DNA of 6,479 nucleotides. It comes from Rickettsia endosymbiont of Diachasma alloeum. Its GTDB lineage: Bacteria; Pseudomonadota; Alphaproteobacteria; Rickettsiales; Rickettsiaceae. The notes below the pieces were generated by a model. It did no database searches and had not been told where the DNA came from. It was given only the letters and a program-made list of their open reading frames with translations. Positions 1 to 6,479 of this stretch are shown here, piece after piece. A program made the position numbers and the translations under genes. The DNA lies in the NCBI GenBank assembly GCA_020404485.1, contig DYDT01000178.1:1-6479 (forward strand), written 5' to 3'. Position 1 is the stretch's first letter. The number at the start of each line of letters is the position of its first letter.

Positions 1-31
1 GGAGTTTTACCATAACAATATTTACCAGAAT

Positions 32-73
32 TCGTATAACTTCGTATAATGTATGCTATACGAAGTTATTACG
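32..73. other. 454 Titanium paired-end linker containing a perfect loxP site (artefact)
   Basis: This 42-nt stretch contains a perfect 34-bp loxP site at 36-69: 13-bp arms ATAACTTCGTATA (36-48) and its inverted copy (57-69) around the spacer ATGTATGC (49-56). The extra TCGT before and TACG after loxP are what the 454 GS FLX Titanium paired-end circularisation linker carries, as I remember that oligonucleotide. Natural loxP belongs to phage P1, and nothing else here is phage-like. The best reading is an untrimmed linker at a contig end. Bases 1-31 then come from the other mate, kilobases away or on another molecule, and should not be treated as upstream of base 74. A deliberately introduced loxP, for example on a transposon, is the less likely alternative because no transposon end or marker is seen. 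Confidence 0.94.
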
Positions 74-166
74 GCTTTATTATTTTTTGATTTAAGTTCA
101 TTTTTTATCTCCATTTAATAATTAATTTATTTTACTAAATGTAAGATAAAATCTCAACTACTGCAT

Positions 167-544
167 ATATGGTTACCTAGAAACTCAGGTGCTCAGGCAG
201 AATTTATTAAGGAAAATTTTTATGCAGTTGATATGAGTGCTGCCACTCCATTAGAAAGATTATCCTATTTAATGAAAAATGGAAAACCTTTTCTTACTAT
301 AATATATATTGAAGGACATATATTTTTATATATAGGTAATTATCCCAACGTTCATAATAAAGAAAGTACCTTAATGGCTATGACCTATCAAAATATATGG
401 GGATTGCGTCCTAAAAACGAAAATACTCGTATTGTGATTGGAGGCAGCTTGTTTTTGCCATTATTACTGGAGTATCCGGAAGCTCCTAAAGCTCAGTCGC
501 TTGCTGATAAGAAATGTTTTGAAATATTATATTTAACTAATTAA
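167..544 (+). pseudogene. C-terminal remnant of an SH3b/NlpC-P60-type cell-wall peptidase
   Basis: The reading frame is open from 122 (after a TAA at 119-121), and family-like sequence starts near 167 with IWLPRNSGAQAEF. This resembles the stretch after the catalytic-Cys helix in NlpC/P60 proteins of the multi-SH3b type. From the first ATG (233) the frame codes 103 residues. A GHIFLYIG motif (residues 28-35) would carry the catalytic His (H29), and YQNIWGL (52-58) fits the usual HN-IWG segment. The C-terminus looks complete, with TAA at 542-544. The SH3b domains and the DCS-type segment with the nucleophilic Cys are absent, and I find no continuation of them in the other two + frames between 74 and 167. 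Intact relatives cleave peptidoglycan stem peptides in the periplasm. This piece should be inactive. No Shine-Dalgarno sequence is placed for ATG 233, so it is called a decayed gene. It converges with the - strand operon, whose last stop codon is 5 bp away. Confidence 0.72.
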
Positions 545-549
545 TTTAT

Positions 550-1476
550 CTATCTATGTTTTTCATTTCCTAGTTTCTTATCTAATTTGATGTTTAATTT
601 AATTGGTGTTGTTATTATGCTCTTTTGAATATTTTGTCTTTTTTCTTGAGATAATAAATTTTCATTATTATTGGATATTTTTGCTATAATTTGATTAATA
701 TTATTCTGCTCTAGTTTTATTGCTTTATCGTTATTTAAAATTAGCTCTCCAATTTTTTCACCAATTTTAGGGGCATATTTCACGGCAAAAATTGAAACAG
801 GCAGAACTACAATGGAAAAAGCTGCCCCTGCTGTTGCAACGCTAATTGCTCCAACTAAAAGGGCACAAGCAGCACCGGCAATTTTACCGGTGGTTTGTTT
901 AAAGAAATTACTGCTTCTTGTAAATTCTGAAGATATTTCTAATACTTTACTAAATTCTTGTTGTATATAAACGCTTATTTCGTTAGGGGTTTTGTACTTA
1001 TTTATACCATATCTTAAAGATGTACGGAATAATTTTGCGTGTGATTGTGCATAATTAATTATTTCATCAAAATTCTTTTCTTTTATAAGCACTTTAAACA
1101 CATTTTTTATTTTTGTTTTTTCTTCGCTACTTATTTTTTCAACTCCAAAATATACTTCTACTAGATTTTCTGCTACAATATCCTGTGATTGTTCGGAAAT
1201 ATTTTGATTATTTTCATCTTCTGGAGTAATCATTATTACAAATAATTTTAAAGCTAGAGAAAAACTATCATCATTAATAACACGCAACCTTAAGTAATTT
1301 TTAAGTCTTGAAATACATATATTTATATATCTTTTAGCCTCAGGTTTTGAATTAAGTCTTATCGCATAATCTATAGCAAGCATATTTGCAAGAGTTGAGC
1401 AGGTAATGTCGGTAAGGTTATTAATAAAATTATTAATAATATCTTTTTTAAATAAAGTCGTGTCTATATTATTCAT
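550..1476 (-). CDS. Hypothetical protein with C-terminal hydrophobic hairpin, third gene of the GspL/GspM-like operon
   Basis: I do not recognise this 308-aa protein. Residues 1-190 are mostly helix-forming, charged and rich in Asn, Lys and Glu, with no visible catalytic motif. Residues 199-232 form a strongly hydrophobic, Gly/Ala-rich stretch (GAACALLVGAISVATAGAAF, then SIVVLPVSIFAV). It is long enough for two short membrane helices with a turn near residue 217, or for an amphipathic membrane-inserting hairpin. A helical KIGEKIGELI segment follows, and the tail (278-308) is basic. There is no N-terminal signal peptide. The ATG at 1476 overlaps the stop of the upstream gene in an ATGA arrangement. 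No Shine-Dalgarno sequence precedes it, so translation probably depends on coupling to the GspM-like gene. Such coupling suggests a shared process, perhaps at the inner membrane. A secreted effector role is possible but rests only on the basic tail and the hydrophobic patch. Confidence 0.85.
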   Translation of the reverse strand: MNNIDTTLFKKDIINNFINNLTDITCSTLANMLAIDYAIRLNSKPEAKRYINICISRLKNYLRLRVINDDSFSLALKLFVIMITPEDENNQNISEQSQDIVAENLVEVYFGVEKISSEEKTKIKNVFKVLIKEKNFDEIINYAQSHAKLFRTSLRYGINKYKTPNEISVYIQQEFSKVLEISSEFTRSSNFFKQTTGKIAGAACALLVGAISVATAGAAFSIVVLPVSIFAVKYAPKIGEKIGELILNNDKAIKLEQNNINQIIAKISNNNENLLSQEKRQNIQKSIITTPIKLNIKLDKKLGNEKHR

Positions 1477-2102
1477 GTTGAAGATAATTCTCGTATATAT
1501 AATATTAATTTGGCATAAATAAGATTAGGAGGATGAGCTACTGAAAGTTTGTAAATATTTTTAGGTGTTAATACTTCTTCATTTCGTACTCTTACAAATG
1601 ATATGAGAGTGTTAGGCGGCATATAAGAATAAATCTCATGAAATATTTTTAGGAAAGTTATAAAATCCACAGCTGCATATTTTATATTTATACTGTAATT
1701 ATTTACACAAATAGTTTCATTTTCATTTGCCGGAATATTATTTTTAAAAAAGACTGAATTTATTGATATATCTATAGGTTCTATTAAATTATATTTATCG
1801 CTTAAACCTTTTATTTTAGGAATCAATTCTTGATAATTTAAGCAGGTTGCTTTATTTGGTAAACTTAAATCAACATATTTCTTATAAGATTCTAAAATTT
1901 CTTCTTTAGAATTTTGCACGGAATAAAGCTTTAACACTTCTTCAGTTAAACTTTCTTGAGCTAATTGTTTATTAAAAATCGATTGTGCATATTCTTGCTG
2001 TAAACTTTTTATTATCCAAATAGTTAATGAAATAAAGAAAAAATATATAATAAATTGAAAGAATATAAGATTCTTTAAATACACGATATATTTTTGAAAC
2101 AT
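1473..2102 (-). CDS. GspM/PilO-like inner-membrane assembly-platform protein
   Basis: This 209-aa protein has the bitopic layout of GspM/PilO, which dimerise with GspL/PilN in the platform of type II secretion and type IV pilus machines. A short cytoplasmic N-terminus is followed by one membrane helix (residues 13-32, rich in Phe and Ile) and a charged helical stretch likely to form a coiled coil (about 34-76). The C-terminal part (about 88-205) alternates strands and helices as a ferredoxin-like domain would: a helix ending KIKGLSDKYNL, a strand VNNYSINIKYAA, a helix VDFITFLKIFHEIYSY, and a strand LISFVRVRNEE. PilO-type proteins show the same 'strand, then F-x-x-F-L-x-x-hydrophobic helix' order. 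The ATG lies 5 bp after the stop of the GspL-like gene. An AGG just upstream of that stop can serve as its Shine-Dalgarno sequence. The assignment rests on topology, size and gene order. Sequence identity to named families is weak by eye. Confidence 0.7.
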   Translation of the reverse strand: MFQKYIVYLKNLIFFQFIIYFFFISLTIWIIKSLQQEYAQSIFNKQLAQESLTEEVLKLYSVQNSKEEILESYKKYVDLSLPNKATCLNYQELIPKIKGLSDKYNLIEPIDISINSVFFKNNIPANENETICVNNYSINIKYAAVDFITFLKIFHEIYSYMPPNTLISFVRVRNEEVLTPKNIYKLSVAHPPNLIYAKLILYIRELSST

Positions 2103-2107
2103 TCTCT

Positions 2108-2115
2108 TTACCTTA
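2108..2115 (-). promoter_or_regulatory. Shine-Dalgarno AGG overlapping the stop of the GspL-like gene
   Basis: Read on the - strand, the end of the GspL-like gene is TTAAGGTAA, followed by AGAGA and the ATG of the GspM-like gene. The AGG lies 8 nt before that ATG, and the purine-rich AGAGA extends the signal. It is the only convincing ribosome binding site among the genes of this window. Its position across the upstream stop codon favours re-initiation by ribosomes that have just finished the first gene. Confidence 0.45.
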
Positions 2116-3616
2116 AATAGTTTAAGTTTTTAATGATACTCACAAATAACGGGATTTCTACCTTATTTGATATATCAATTATTTTATCCTTATATATAAC
2201 ATAATCTATATGCAAATGAGGTAATTTATTTTTTACGCTTGTCATATGATCACTAAGCATTTTGATTGACTCATCTAACGAGATACCTTGAGTATTATAA
2301 TTAAGCAATAGTTTAATCAATAAGTGTCTTTTTGAGACCAGTAAAATATTATCTATATTTGTTAATTCCCATTTTATTTCTTTTACTTTAAAAGATGGAT
2401 TAAGGGTAATAATGAGTTTTTCAAGTAGTGCAAATGGTAATGGTACTTCCAGTAATTTGTCTATTACGTGTAAGTCAGCAAGACTAGTAGTGTTTTTAAT
2501 ATATGGATATTTATATTTTATATTATCATATTCTTGATTTGTGACATAATATTTTTCATTAATAAAGTTAGTATCTTTATAATTTATATCTGTACGATAT
2601 TTTATAATACCAGCAGTAATTATTAGTATTGCAAGTAATGCAGCAGATAATTTAAATGTTAAGCTTCTTATAATAGTTAGCTTTTTTATTGATTTTAGAT
2701 AACTATTAGAAGCAGGAAAGTTTTTATGCTTGATAAGTAATTTACTGATATTTGTATCTATAAGCCTAGTATTTTCTAAATTCGGTTCGTTTAATATGTT
2801 ATCAACTGGAACAAAGATTACACGATAATCTTCAAAACTTATAGGCTCTAATAAAGATTTTAATTCTTCGTCTACTATAAGAATAATGCAAACTTCTTTG
2901 TTAAGATTATTTATATAGTTTTTAAATAATATAAAACAGTCATTAATTTCCTGCTCTATAATACCTTGAATATAGCTAGCTGTCTTATCAAATGGATATT
3001 CAAAATTTCTAATGGTAATTATGTTATCTTTATCTTTAATAATGAACTTTATACCGCTAGCTTGCGTGGCAAACGCACAAATTTGAAAATAATTTGCATA
3101 TTTATTATTTTCTACATTTTGAACTATTTTATTGATAATAACTTGGAGTTCTAGTGTTAAGAAATACATTCCTTTAAAATTAAGCAATCTATTTTCTATT
3201 ACGCATGAAACTATATCACTTAAAGGAGCTTTAAAAGGAGATGACATAATTAAAAGCGACCAAATCTCGCTTGGTTGAGAAGTAACATCATAAACAAAAT
3301 GAGCTATAATATCTTCTTTTTCAAAATATCCTGCAATAAATTGCTCAATAGGATCTATCTTGACTATAGATTGCAATATTGGCAACTGATCATGACGCAT
3401 CTTGCATTCAGTATGATCAAGTAAAAAGTAAATATCGCTTTTAGGGAATTTACTAAAAAAACTTTTATACAGATTTAAGTCTGTCTGCTGCTCAGAAGGA
3501 ATAAATAATTTATCTAATATTTTATCACCAAGAAAAGCACTAAGAAAAATGCCTTTATTGCCTAATAAAACTACAATATTTTTTTTCAATTTAAATAAGT
3601 CAAAAATATTTTTCAT
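2108..3616 (-). CDS. GspL-like / PilM-PilN-type inner-membrane assembly-platform protein
   Basis: This 502-aa protein combines a large cytoplasmic domain (1-310), one membrane helix (about 320-338, [18 protein letters not shown]) and a periplasmic alpha/beta domain (about 345-502). That is the layout of GspL or of a PilM-PilN fusion, which links the cytoplasmic ATPase to the periplasmic platform. In the cytoplasmic part, the strand-turn-strand [18 protein letters not shown] (13-30) sits where actin-like PilM has its first phosphate loop but lacks the usual Asp. [20 protein letters not shown] (183-202) followed by an IRNF turn resembles the second sub-domain. The C-terminal segment [20 protein letters not shown] (393-412) matches the PilN/GspL 'helix, then P-x-hydrophobic strand' pattern. 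It is first in the operon, 5 bp from its GspM-like partner. No Shine-Dalgarno sequence precedes the ATG. The family is inferred from architecture. ATP binding looks unlikely, as in GspL. Confidence 0.7.
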   Translation of the reverse strand: MKNIFDLFKLKKNIVVLLGNKGIFLSAFLGDKILDKLFIPSEQQTDLNLYKSFFSKFPKSDIYFLLDHTECKMRHDQLPILQSIVKIDPIEQFIAGYFEKEDIIAHFVYDVTSQPSEIWSLLIMSSPFKAPLSDIVSCVIENRLLNFKGMYFLTLELQVIINKIVQNVENNKYANYFQICAFATQASGIKFIIKDKDNIITIRNFEYPFDKTASYIQGIIEQEINDCFILFKNYINNLNKEVCIILIVDEELKSLLEPISFEDYRVIFVPVDNILNEPNLENTRLIDTNISKLLIKHKNFPASNSYLKSIKKLTIIRSLTFKLSAALLAILIITAGIIKYRTDINYKDTNFINEKYYVTNQEYDNIKYKYPYIKNTTSLADLHVIDKLLEVPLPFALLEKLIITLNPSFKVKEIKWELTNIDNILLVSKRHLLIKLLLNYNTQGISLDESIKMLSDHMTSVKNKLPHLHIDYVIYKDKIIDISNKVEIPLFVSIIKNLNYLR

Positions 3617-3694
3617 GAATATTTTTTATAAATTAAGTTTATTTTGATTATAATTCATTATATATAATTAATTTTTATACTTATCATAATACAT
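3617..3694. promoter_or_regulatory. Divergent promoter region between the GspL-like operon and alaS
   Basis: This 78-bp spacer separates two start codons pointing away from each other, so promoters for both the operon and alaS probably lie in it or reach into the coding ends. It is almost pure A+T. TATAAT matches occur on the + strand at 3663-3668 and on the - strand at 3657-3662 and 3647-3652. None has a good -35 hexamer at 16-18 bp. On the + strand TTGATT (3644-3649) is 13 bp from the TATAAT at 3663 and 17 bp from a weaker ATTAAT (3667-3672). TATACT (3676-3681) is another possible alaS -10. I cannot choose between them. No T-box, riboswitch or GC-containing hairpin is visible. Confidence 0.4.
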
Positions 3695-6328
3695 ATGTCT
3701 AAATTTACCACTGAAGAAATTAGAAGTAAATTCATATCTTACTTTAAAGCAAATAATCATACGCATGTAACTAGCAGTTCGCTCATTCCGCATAACGATC
3801 CGAGCCTTATGTTTGTTAATTCTGGTATGGTGCAGTTTAAAAACGTCTTTACTGGGCAAGAAAAAAGACCATACGACAAAGCAGTAACCAGCCAAAAATC
3901 CTTAAGAGCAGGAGGAAAACATAATGACCTTGAAAATGTTGGCTATACTGCAAGACATCATACATTTTTTGAGATGCTTGGTAATTTTTCTTTCGGTGAT
4001 TATTTTAAAGAGCAGGCTATATATTACGCTTGGAATTTGCTAACAAAAGAGTTTGCACTACCAAAGGATAAGCTTTATGCAACAGTTTATCACACTGACG
4101 ACGAAGCAGCTTCTTATTGGAAAAAAATAGCAGGGCTTTCGGATGACCGCATAATCAGAATTAAAACAAACGATAATTTTTGGTCAATGGGTGATACTGG
4201 TCCTTGCGGTCCTTGTTCAGAAATATTTTATGATCATGGTGAGCAAATATATGGTGGGTTACCTGGCACCAAAGATGAAGATGGTGACCGCTTTATTGAG
4301 ATTTGGAATATGGTATTTATGCAATATGAACAGATTAATAAAGACACCAGAATAGAGTTACCAAAGAAGTCGATTGATACTGGCATGGGTCTCGAGCGTA
4401 TGACGGCTGTTCTTCAACATGTTAATAATAATTATGACATAGATTTATTCCAAGAAATAATTAGTTTTACAGAAAATATATTAAAAGTGAAAGTAGAGGC
4501 AGAGGCAAAGTTCTCATACCGTGTTATTGCTGATCACCTAAGAGCTTGTAGCTTCTTGATAGCTGATGGGGTAGTGCCGTCAAATGAGGGGCGTGGTTAC
4601 GTGCTACGCCGTATTATGAGAAGAGCTATGCGTCACGCTCATATGCTTGGGTCAAAAAAGCCTTTAATGTATAAATTACTACCGAAGCTTGTTGATTTAA
4701 TGGGCAATGCTTATCCTGAGCTTAAAAGAGCTGAGAGCTTTATAAGTAGTATATTAGAGCAAGAAGAAATTAGATTTAAAACGACTTTAGAGCGGGGTTT
4801 AAAATTACTTTCCGAAGAAACAGAAAATCTAAATACAGGCGGTAGATTATCAGGTGAAGTAGCCTTTAAGTTGTATGACACATATGGGTTTCCTCTTGAT
4901 TTGACAGAAGATATTTTAAAAAATCGTAATATCGCTGTTGATCATTCAGGATTTGAGCAGCAAATGCTAGAGCAAAAAGAGCGTGCTAGAAAATCCTGGC
5001 TTGGATCAGGTGAGTCTAAAACTGATCAGTTATGGTTTGATATTAAAGCAAGCTATGGTAGTACAGAGTTTTTAGGCTATAATCTTAATGAAGCTGATGG
5101 AAAAGTAATCGCTTTAATTAAAGATAATGCTTTAGTTAACGATATTAGTGAAATAGATACGCAGTTTCTCTTAATAGCTAACCAAACGCCTTTTTATGGT
5201 GAGTCAGGTGGTCAGATGGGCGATATCGGAGTAATTAAAACCCCAAATTGTGAGATAGAAGTAACAGATACTCTAAAATATCTTGGCTCTATAATAGTTC
5301 ATAAATGTATTTTAAAAAAAGGTAAGGTTATTACAAATGAAAATGCTAATTTTGGCATTGATGTTAAATATAGACAAAATTTAAGAATCCACCATTCAGC
5401 AACGCACTTACTTCATGCAGTATTGCATCAGGTACTGGGCAAACATGTCACACAAAAAGGATCACTTGTTGCTACTTCTTATTTAAGATTTGATATTAGT
5501 CACCCTAAAGCTTTCACTTCTGAAGAAATTATTTTAATTGAAGATAAGGTAAATGAGATTATCAGAGATAACCACGAAGTAGATACTACGCTTATATCTA
5601 CCGAAGATGCTGTAAAACAAGGAGCTATGGCATTATTTGGTGAGAAGTACGATTCTGAAGTTAGAGTAGTTAAGATGGGCGAAACTTCGCTTGAGTTATG
5701 CGGCGGTACCCATGTCAGACATACCGGTGATATTGGTTGTTTTAAAATTACCAGCGAATCGGCTATTGCAGCAGGTATTCGTAGAATTGAAGCCGTTTGC
5801 GGTGAGTTTGTAATTAAACTGATTAGGGAAAAAGAGGGATTACTTAAAAATATAGAAAATAGCCTAAAGACTAATAAAAATGAGCTTGTTAGTAAAGTTA
5901 ACAATATTTTAGAGCGTAATAAAGAACTTGAAAAGGAGTTAGAAAAAACCTATTTAGCTAGTTTAGATTTGAGCGTAGAGCAGATTGAACAACAAGCTCA
6001 AAAGCTCAAGGAAATTAAATTGATTTATTGTCACATAGAAAATTTAGATAATAAAATTTTACGTCAAGCTGCTGAAAATTTGACTAAAAAAGCAGAAAAT
6101 TTAGTAGTAGTATATGTTGGAAATAATAACTCTAAATTATCTATCACAGTAGCAATAAGTAAAGCTATAACAGATAAATTTAATGCAGGTCTAATCGCAA
6201 AAGAACTATCTTTATTCTTAGGCGGTAGCGGTGGAGGTGGGCAGCCTAGCATCGCCCAAGCTGGTGGAAATGACTTAAGCAAATTACCGAAAGTTAAAGA
6301 GAAAATACAAAGTTTGTTAGAAATATAA
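3695..6328 (+). CDS. alaS: Alanyl-tRNA synthetase
   Basis: The enzyme charges tRNA-Ala with alanine at the expense of ATP in the cytoplasm and hydrolyses mischarged Ser- or Gly-tRNA-Ala. At 877 aa it is full length (E. coli 876). The class II catalytic core occupies about 1-250: SSSLIPHNDPSLMF (27-40), the motif 2 region RAGGKHNDLENVG and FFEMLGNFSFGDYF (71-104), DTGPCGPCSE (167-176), and motif 3 DTGMGLERM (228-236). The tRNA-recognition part includes DGVVPSNEGRGYVLRRIMRR (291-310) and LYDTYGFPLDLT (393-404). The editing domain keeps both zinc motifs, H567-SAT-H571 and C669-GGT-H673. A coiled coil (about 715-775) leads to the C-Ala domain with the glycine-rich GGSGGGGQPSIAQAGG (843-858). The start MSKFTTEEIR aligns with the family N-terminus even though no Shine-Dalgarno sequence is seen. 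No key residue is missing and there is no frameshift. It is transcribed away from the GspL-like operon, probably alone. Confidence 0.98.
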   Translation: MSKFTTEEIRSKFISYFKANNHTHVTSSSLIPHNDPSLMFVNSGMVQFKNVFTGQEKRPYDKAVTSQKSLRAGGKHNDLENVGYTARHHTFFEMLGNFSFGDYFKEQAIYYAWNLLTKEFALPKDKLYATVYHTDDEAASYWKKIAGLSDDRIIRIKTNDNFWSMGDTGPCGPCSEIFYDHGEQIYGGLPGTKDEDGDRFIEIWNMVFMQYEQINKDTRIELPKKSIDTGMGLERMTAVLQHVNNNYDIDLFQEIISFTENILKVKVEAEAKFSYRVIADHLRACSFLIADGVVPSNEGRGYVLRRIMRRAMRHAHMLGSKKPLMYKLLPKLVDLMGNAYPELKRAESFISSILEQEEIRFKTTLERGLKLLSEETENLNTGGRLSGEVAFKLYDTYGFPLDLTEDILKNRNIAVDHSGFEQQMLEQKERARKSWLGSGESKTDQLWFDIKASYGSTEFLGYNLNEADGKVIALIKDNALVNDISEIDTQFLLIANQTPFYGESGGQMGDIGVIKTPNCEIEVTDTLKYLGSIIVHKCILKKGKVITNENANFGIDVKYRQNLRIHHSATHLLHAVLHQVLGKHVTQKGSLVATSYLRFDISHPKAFTSEEIILIEDKVNEIIRDNHEVDTTLISTEDAVKQGAMALFGEKYDSEVRVVKMGETSLELCGGTHVRHTGDIGCFKITSESAIAAGIRRIEAVCGEFVIKLIREKEGLLKNIENSLKTNKNELVSKVNNILERNKELEKELEKTYLASLDLSVEQIEQQAQKLKEIKLIYCHIENLDNKILRQAAENLTKKAENLVVVYVGNNNSKLSITVAISKAITDKFNAGLIAKELSLFLGGSGGGGQPSIAQAGGNDLSKLPKVKEKIQSLLEI

Positions 6329-6355
6329 CTTTTAATTAAAAAGATAATATTATTA

Positions 6356-6384
6356 TTGTACTATTAGTAGAAAATGTATATAAT
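6356..6384 (+). promoter_or_regulatory. Candidate sigma-70 promoter for the Rpn-family gene
   Basis: TTGTAC (6356-6361) and a perfect TATAAT (6379-6384) are separated by exactly 17 bp and lie 31 bp before the GTG at 6416. The -35 box matches the consensus only in its TTG. In sequence this rich in A and T a TATAAT by chance is common, so the spacing and location are the main support. Confidence 0.35.
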
Positions 6385-6415
6385 GCCTTTTATATTAATT
6401 AGTAAACGATTATAA

Positions 6416-6479
6416 GTGTCTCCAAAGCCTAAACACGATGAAATTATAAGAAGTGCGTTTGAAAATCCTTTAGTTTCTA
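6416..6479 (+). CDS. Rpn-family PD-(D/E)XK nuclease / transposase_31 protein, N-terminal fragment (runs off the window)
   Basis: Only the first 21 codons are present: GTG, then SPKPKHDEIIRSAFENPLVS. The pattern K-HD-x-x-x-R-x-x-F-x-x-P-x-V-x is the usual beginning of Rpn (recombination-promoting nuclease, formerly 'putative transposase', PF04754-type) proteins, which are abundant in Rickettsia genomes. The catalytic residues lie further downstream and cannot be judged here. The start must be this GTG or a later codon, because the codon before it is a TAA in the same frame (6413-6415). No clear Shine-Dalgarno sequence precedes it. Known members are DNA endonucleases linked to RecA-independent recombination. 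Many rickettsial copies are split or degraded, so whether this one is intact is unknown. Confidence 0.6.
   Translation, partial: MSPKPKHDEIIRSAFENPLVS

Noticed and set aside
28..33. EcoRI site GAATTC next to loxP, suggesting a cloning vector
   Set aside because: Four of its six bases lie outside the linker and it is probably formed by chance at the junction. No other vector sequence is seen.
36..69. A natural loxP site or evidence of a P1-like Cre-lox system
   Set aside because: The match extends into linker-specific flanks on both sides, it sits at the contig edge, and there is no recombinase or phage gene in the window.
74..166. Rickettsia palindromic element or hidden N-terminal part of the peptidase upstream of the remnant
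   Set aside because: No long inverted repeat is visible, and none of the three + frames shows the Cys-containing motif of the family.
222..234. ATG at 222 preceded by AAGGAAAA as the start of a gene
   Set aside because: The frame ends at a TGA after four codons, so the good-looking ribosome binding site serves nothing. The family-like frame is a different one.
545..549. Bidirectional terminator between the peptidase remnant and the - strand operon
   Set aside because: The gap is only 5 bp, and no GC-containing inverted repeat is visible there or in the adjacent coding ends.
2966..3154. Open frame of 62 codons on the + strand
   Set aside because: It lies wholly inside the GspL-like gene on the opposite strand, has no recognisable product and is explained by AT-rich composition.
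3668..3895. Open frame of 75 codons on the - strand overlapping the alaS start
   Set aside because: It is antisense to the highly conserved N-terminus of alaS and has no family resemblance.
5500..5904. Open frame of 134 codons on the - strand
   Set aside because: It is antisense to the alaS editing domain. Its Ser/Leu/Ile-rich translation is a shadow of the coding strand.
6064..6282. Open frame of 72 codons on the - strand with a proline run
   Set aside because: The proline run is the reverse complement of the glycine-rich C-Ala motif codons of alaS.
6329..6343. Palindrome CTTTTAATTAAAAAG just after alaS as a terminator
   Set aside because: Its arms are almost only A and T, with one G-C pair and no T-tract after a stable stem. 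It would not form a credible intrinsic terminator.

Overview
The window is AT-rich and looks chromosomal, most likely from a Rickettsia (Rickettsiaceae, Alphaproteobacteria). The evidence is a full-length alanyl-tRNA synthetase of bacterial type in very AT-rich codons, the start of an Rpn/PD-(D/E)XK 'transposase_31' gene of the kind that is common in Rickettsia genomes, and a degraded peptidase gene. The genus is inferred from protein recognition by eye, not from a search.

Layout, left to right. Bases 32-73 are not natural sequence. They match, from memory and base for base, the 42-nt circularisation linker of the 454 Titanium paired-end protocol, which contains a perfect loxP site (36-69). 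Bases 1-31 and the sequence from 74 onward are therefore probably two ends of a mate pair and not neighbours in the genome. Next, on the + strand, comes the C-terminal remnant of an SH3b/NlpC-P60-type cell-wall peptidase (about 167-544) without its catalytic-cysteine half. From 550 to 3616 there is a tight three-gene operon on the - strand. Its order of transcription is a 502-aa GspL or PilM-PilN-like protein, a 209-aa GspM/PilO-like protein, and a 308-aa protein of unknown function with a hydrophobic hairpin. The spacing is 5 bp and then a 4-bp ATGA overlap. A 78-bp divergent promoter region separates this operon from alaS (3695-6328, + strand). After 87 bp of AT-rich spacer the window ends inside the first 21 codons of an Rpn-family nuclease gene.

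How the genes fit together. alaS is housekeeping and unrelated in function to its neighbours. The first two operon genes have the architecture of the inner-membrane assembly platform of a type II secretion or type IV pilus machine: a cytoplasmic domain, one membrane helix and a periplasmic alpha/beta domain, followed by a short bitopic partner with a coiled coil and an alpha/beta domain. No secretin, ATPase, GspF/PilC or pilin gene is in the window, so the module is either dispersed or reduced. The third gene is translationally coupled to the pair and is a candidate partner of unknown role. This operon is the most interesting biological content. The loxP sequence is the most important technical caution.
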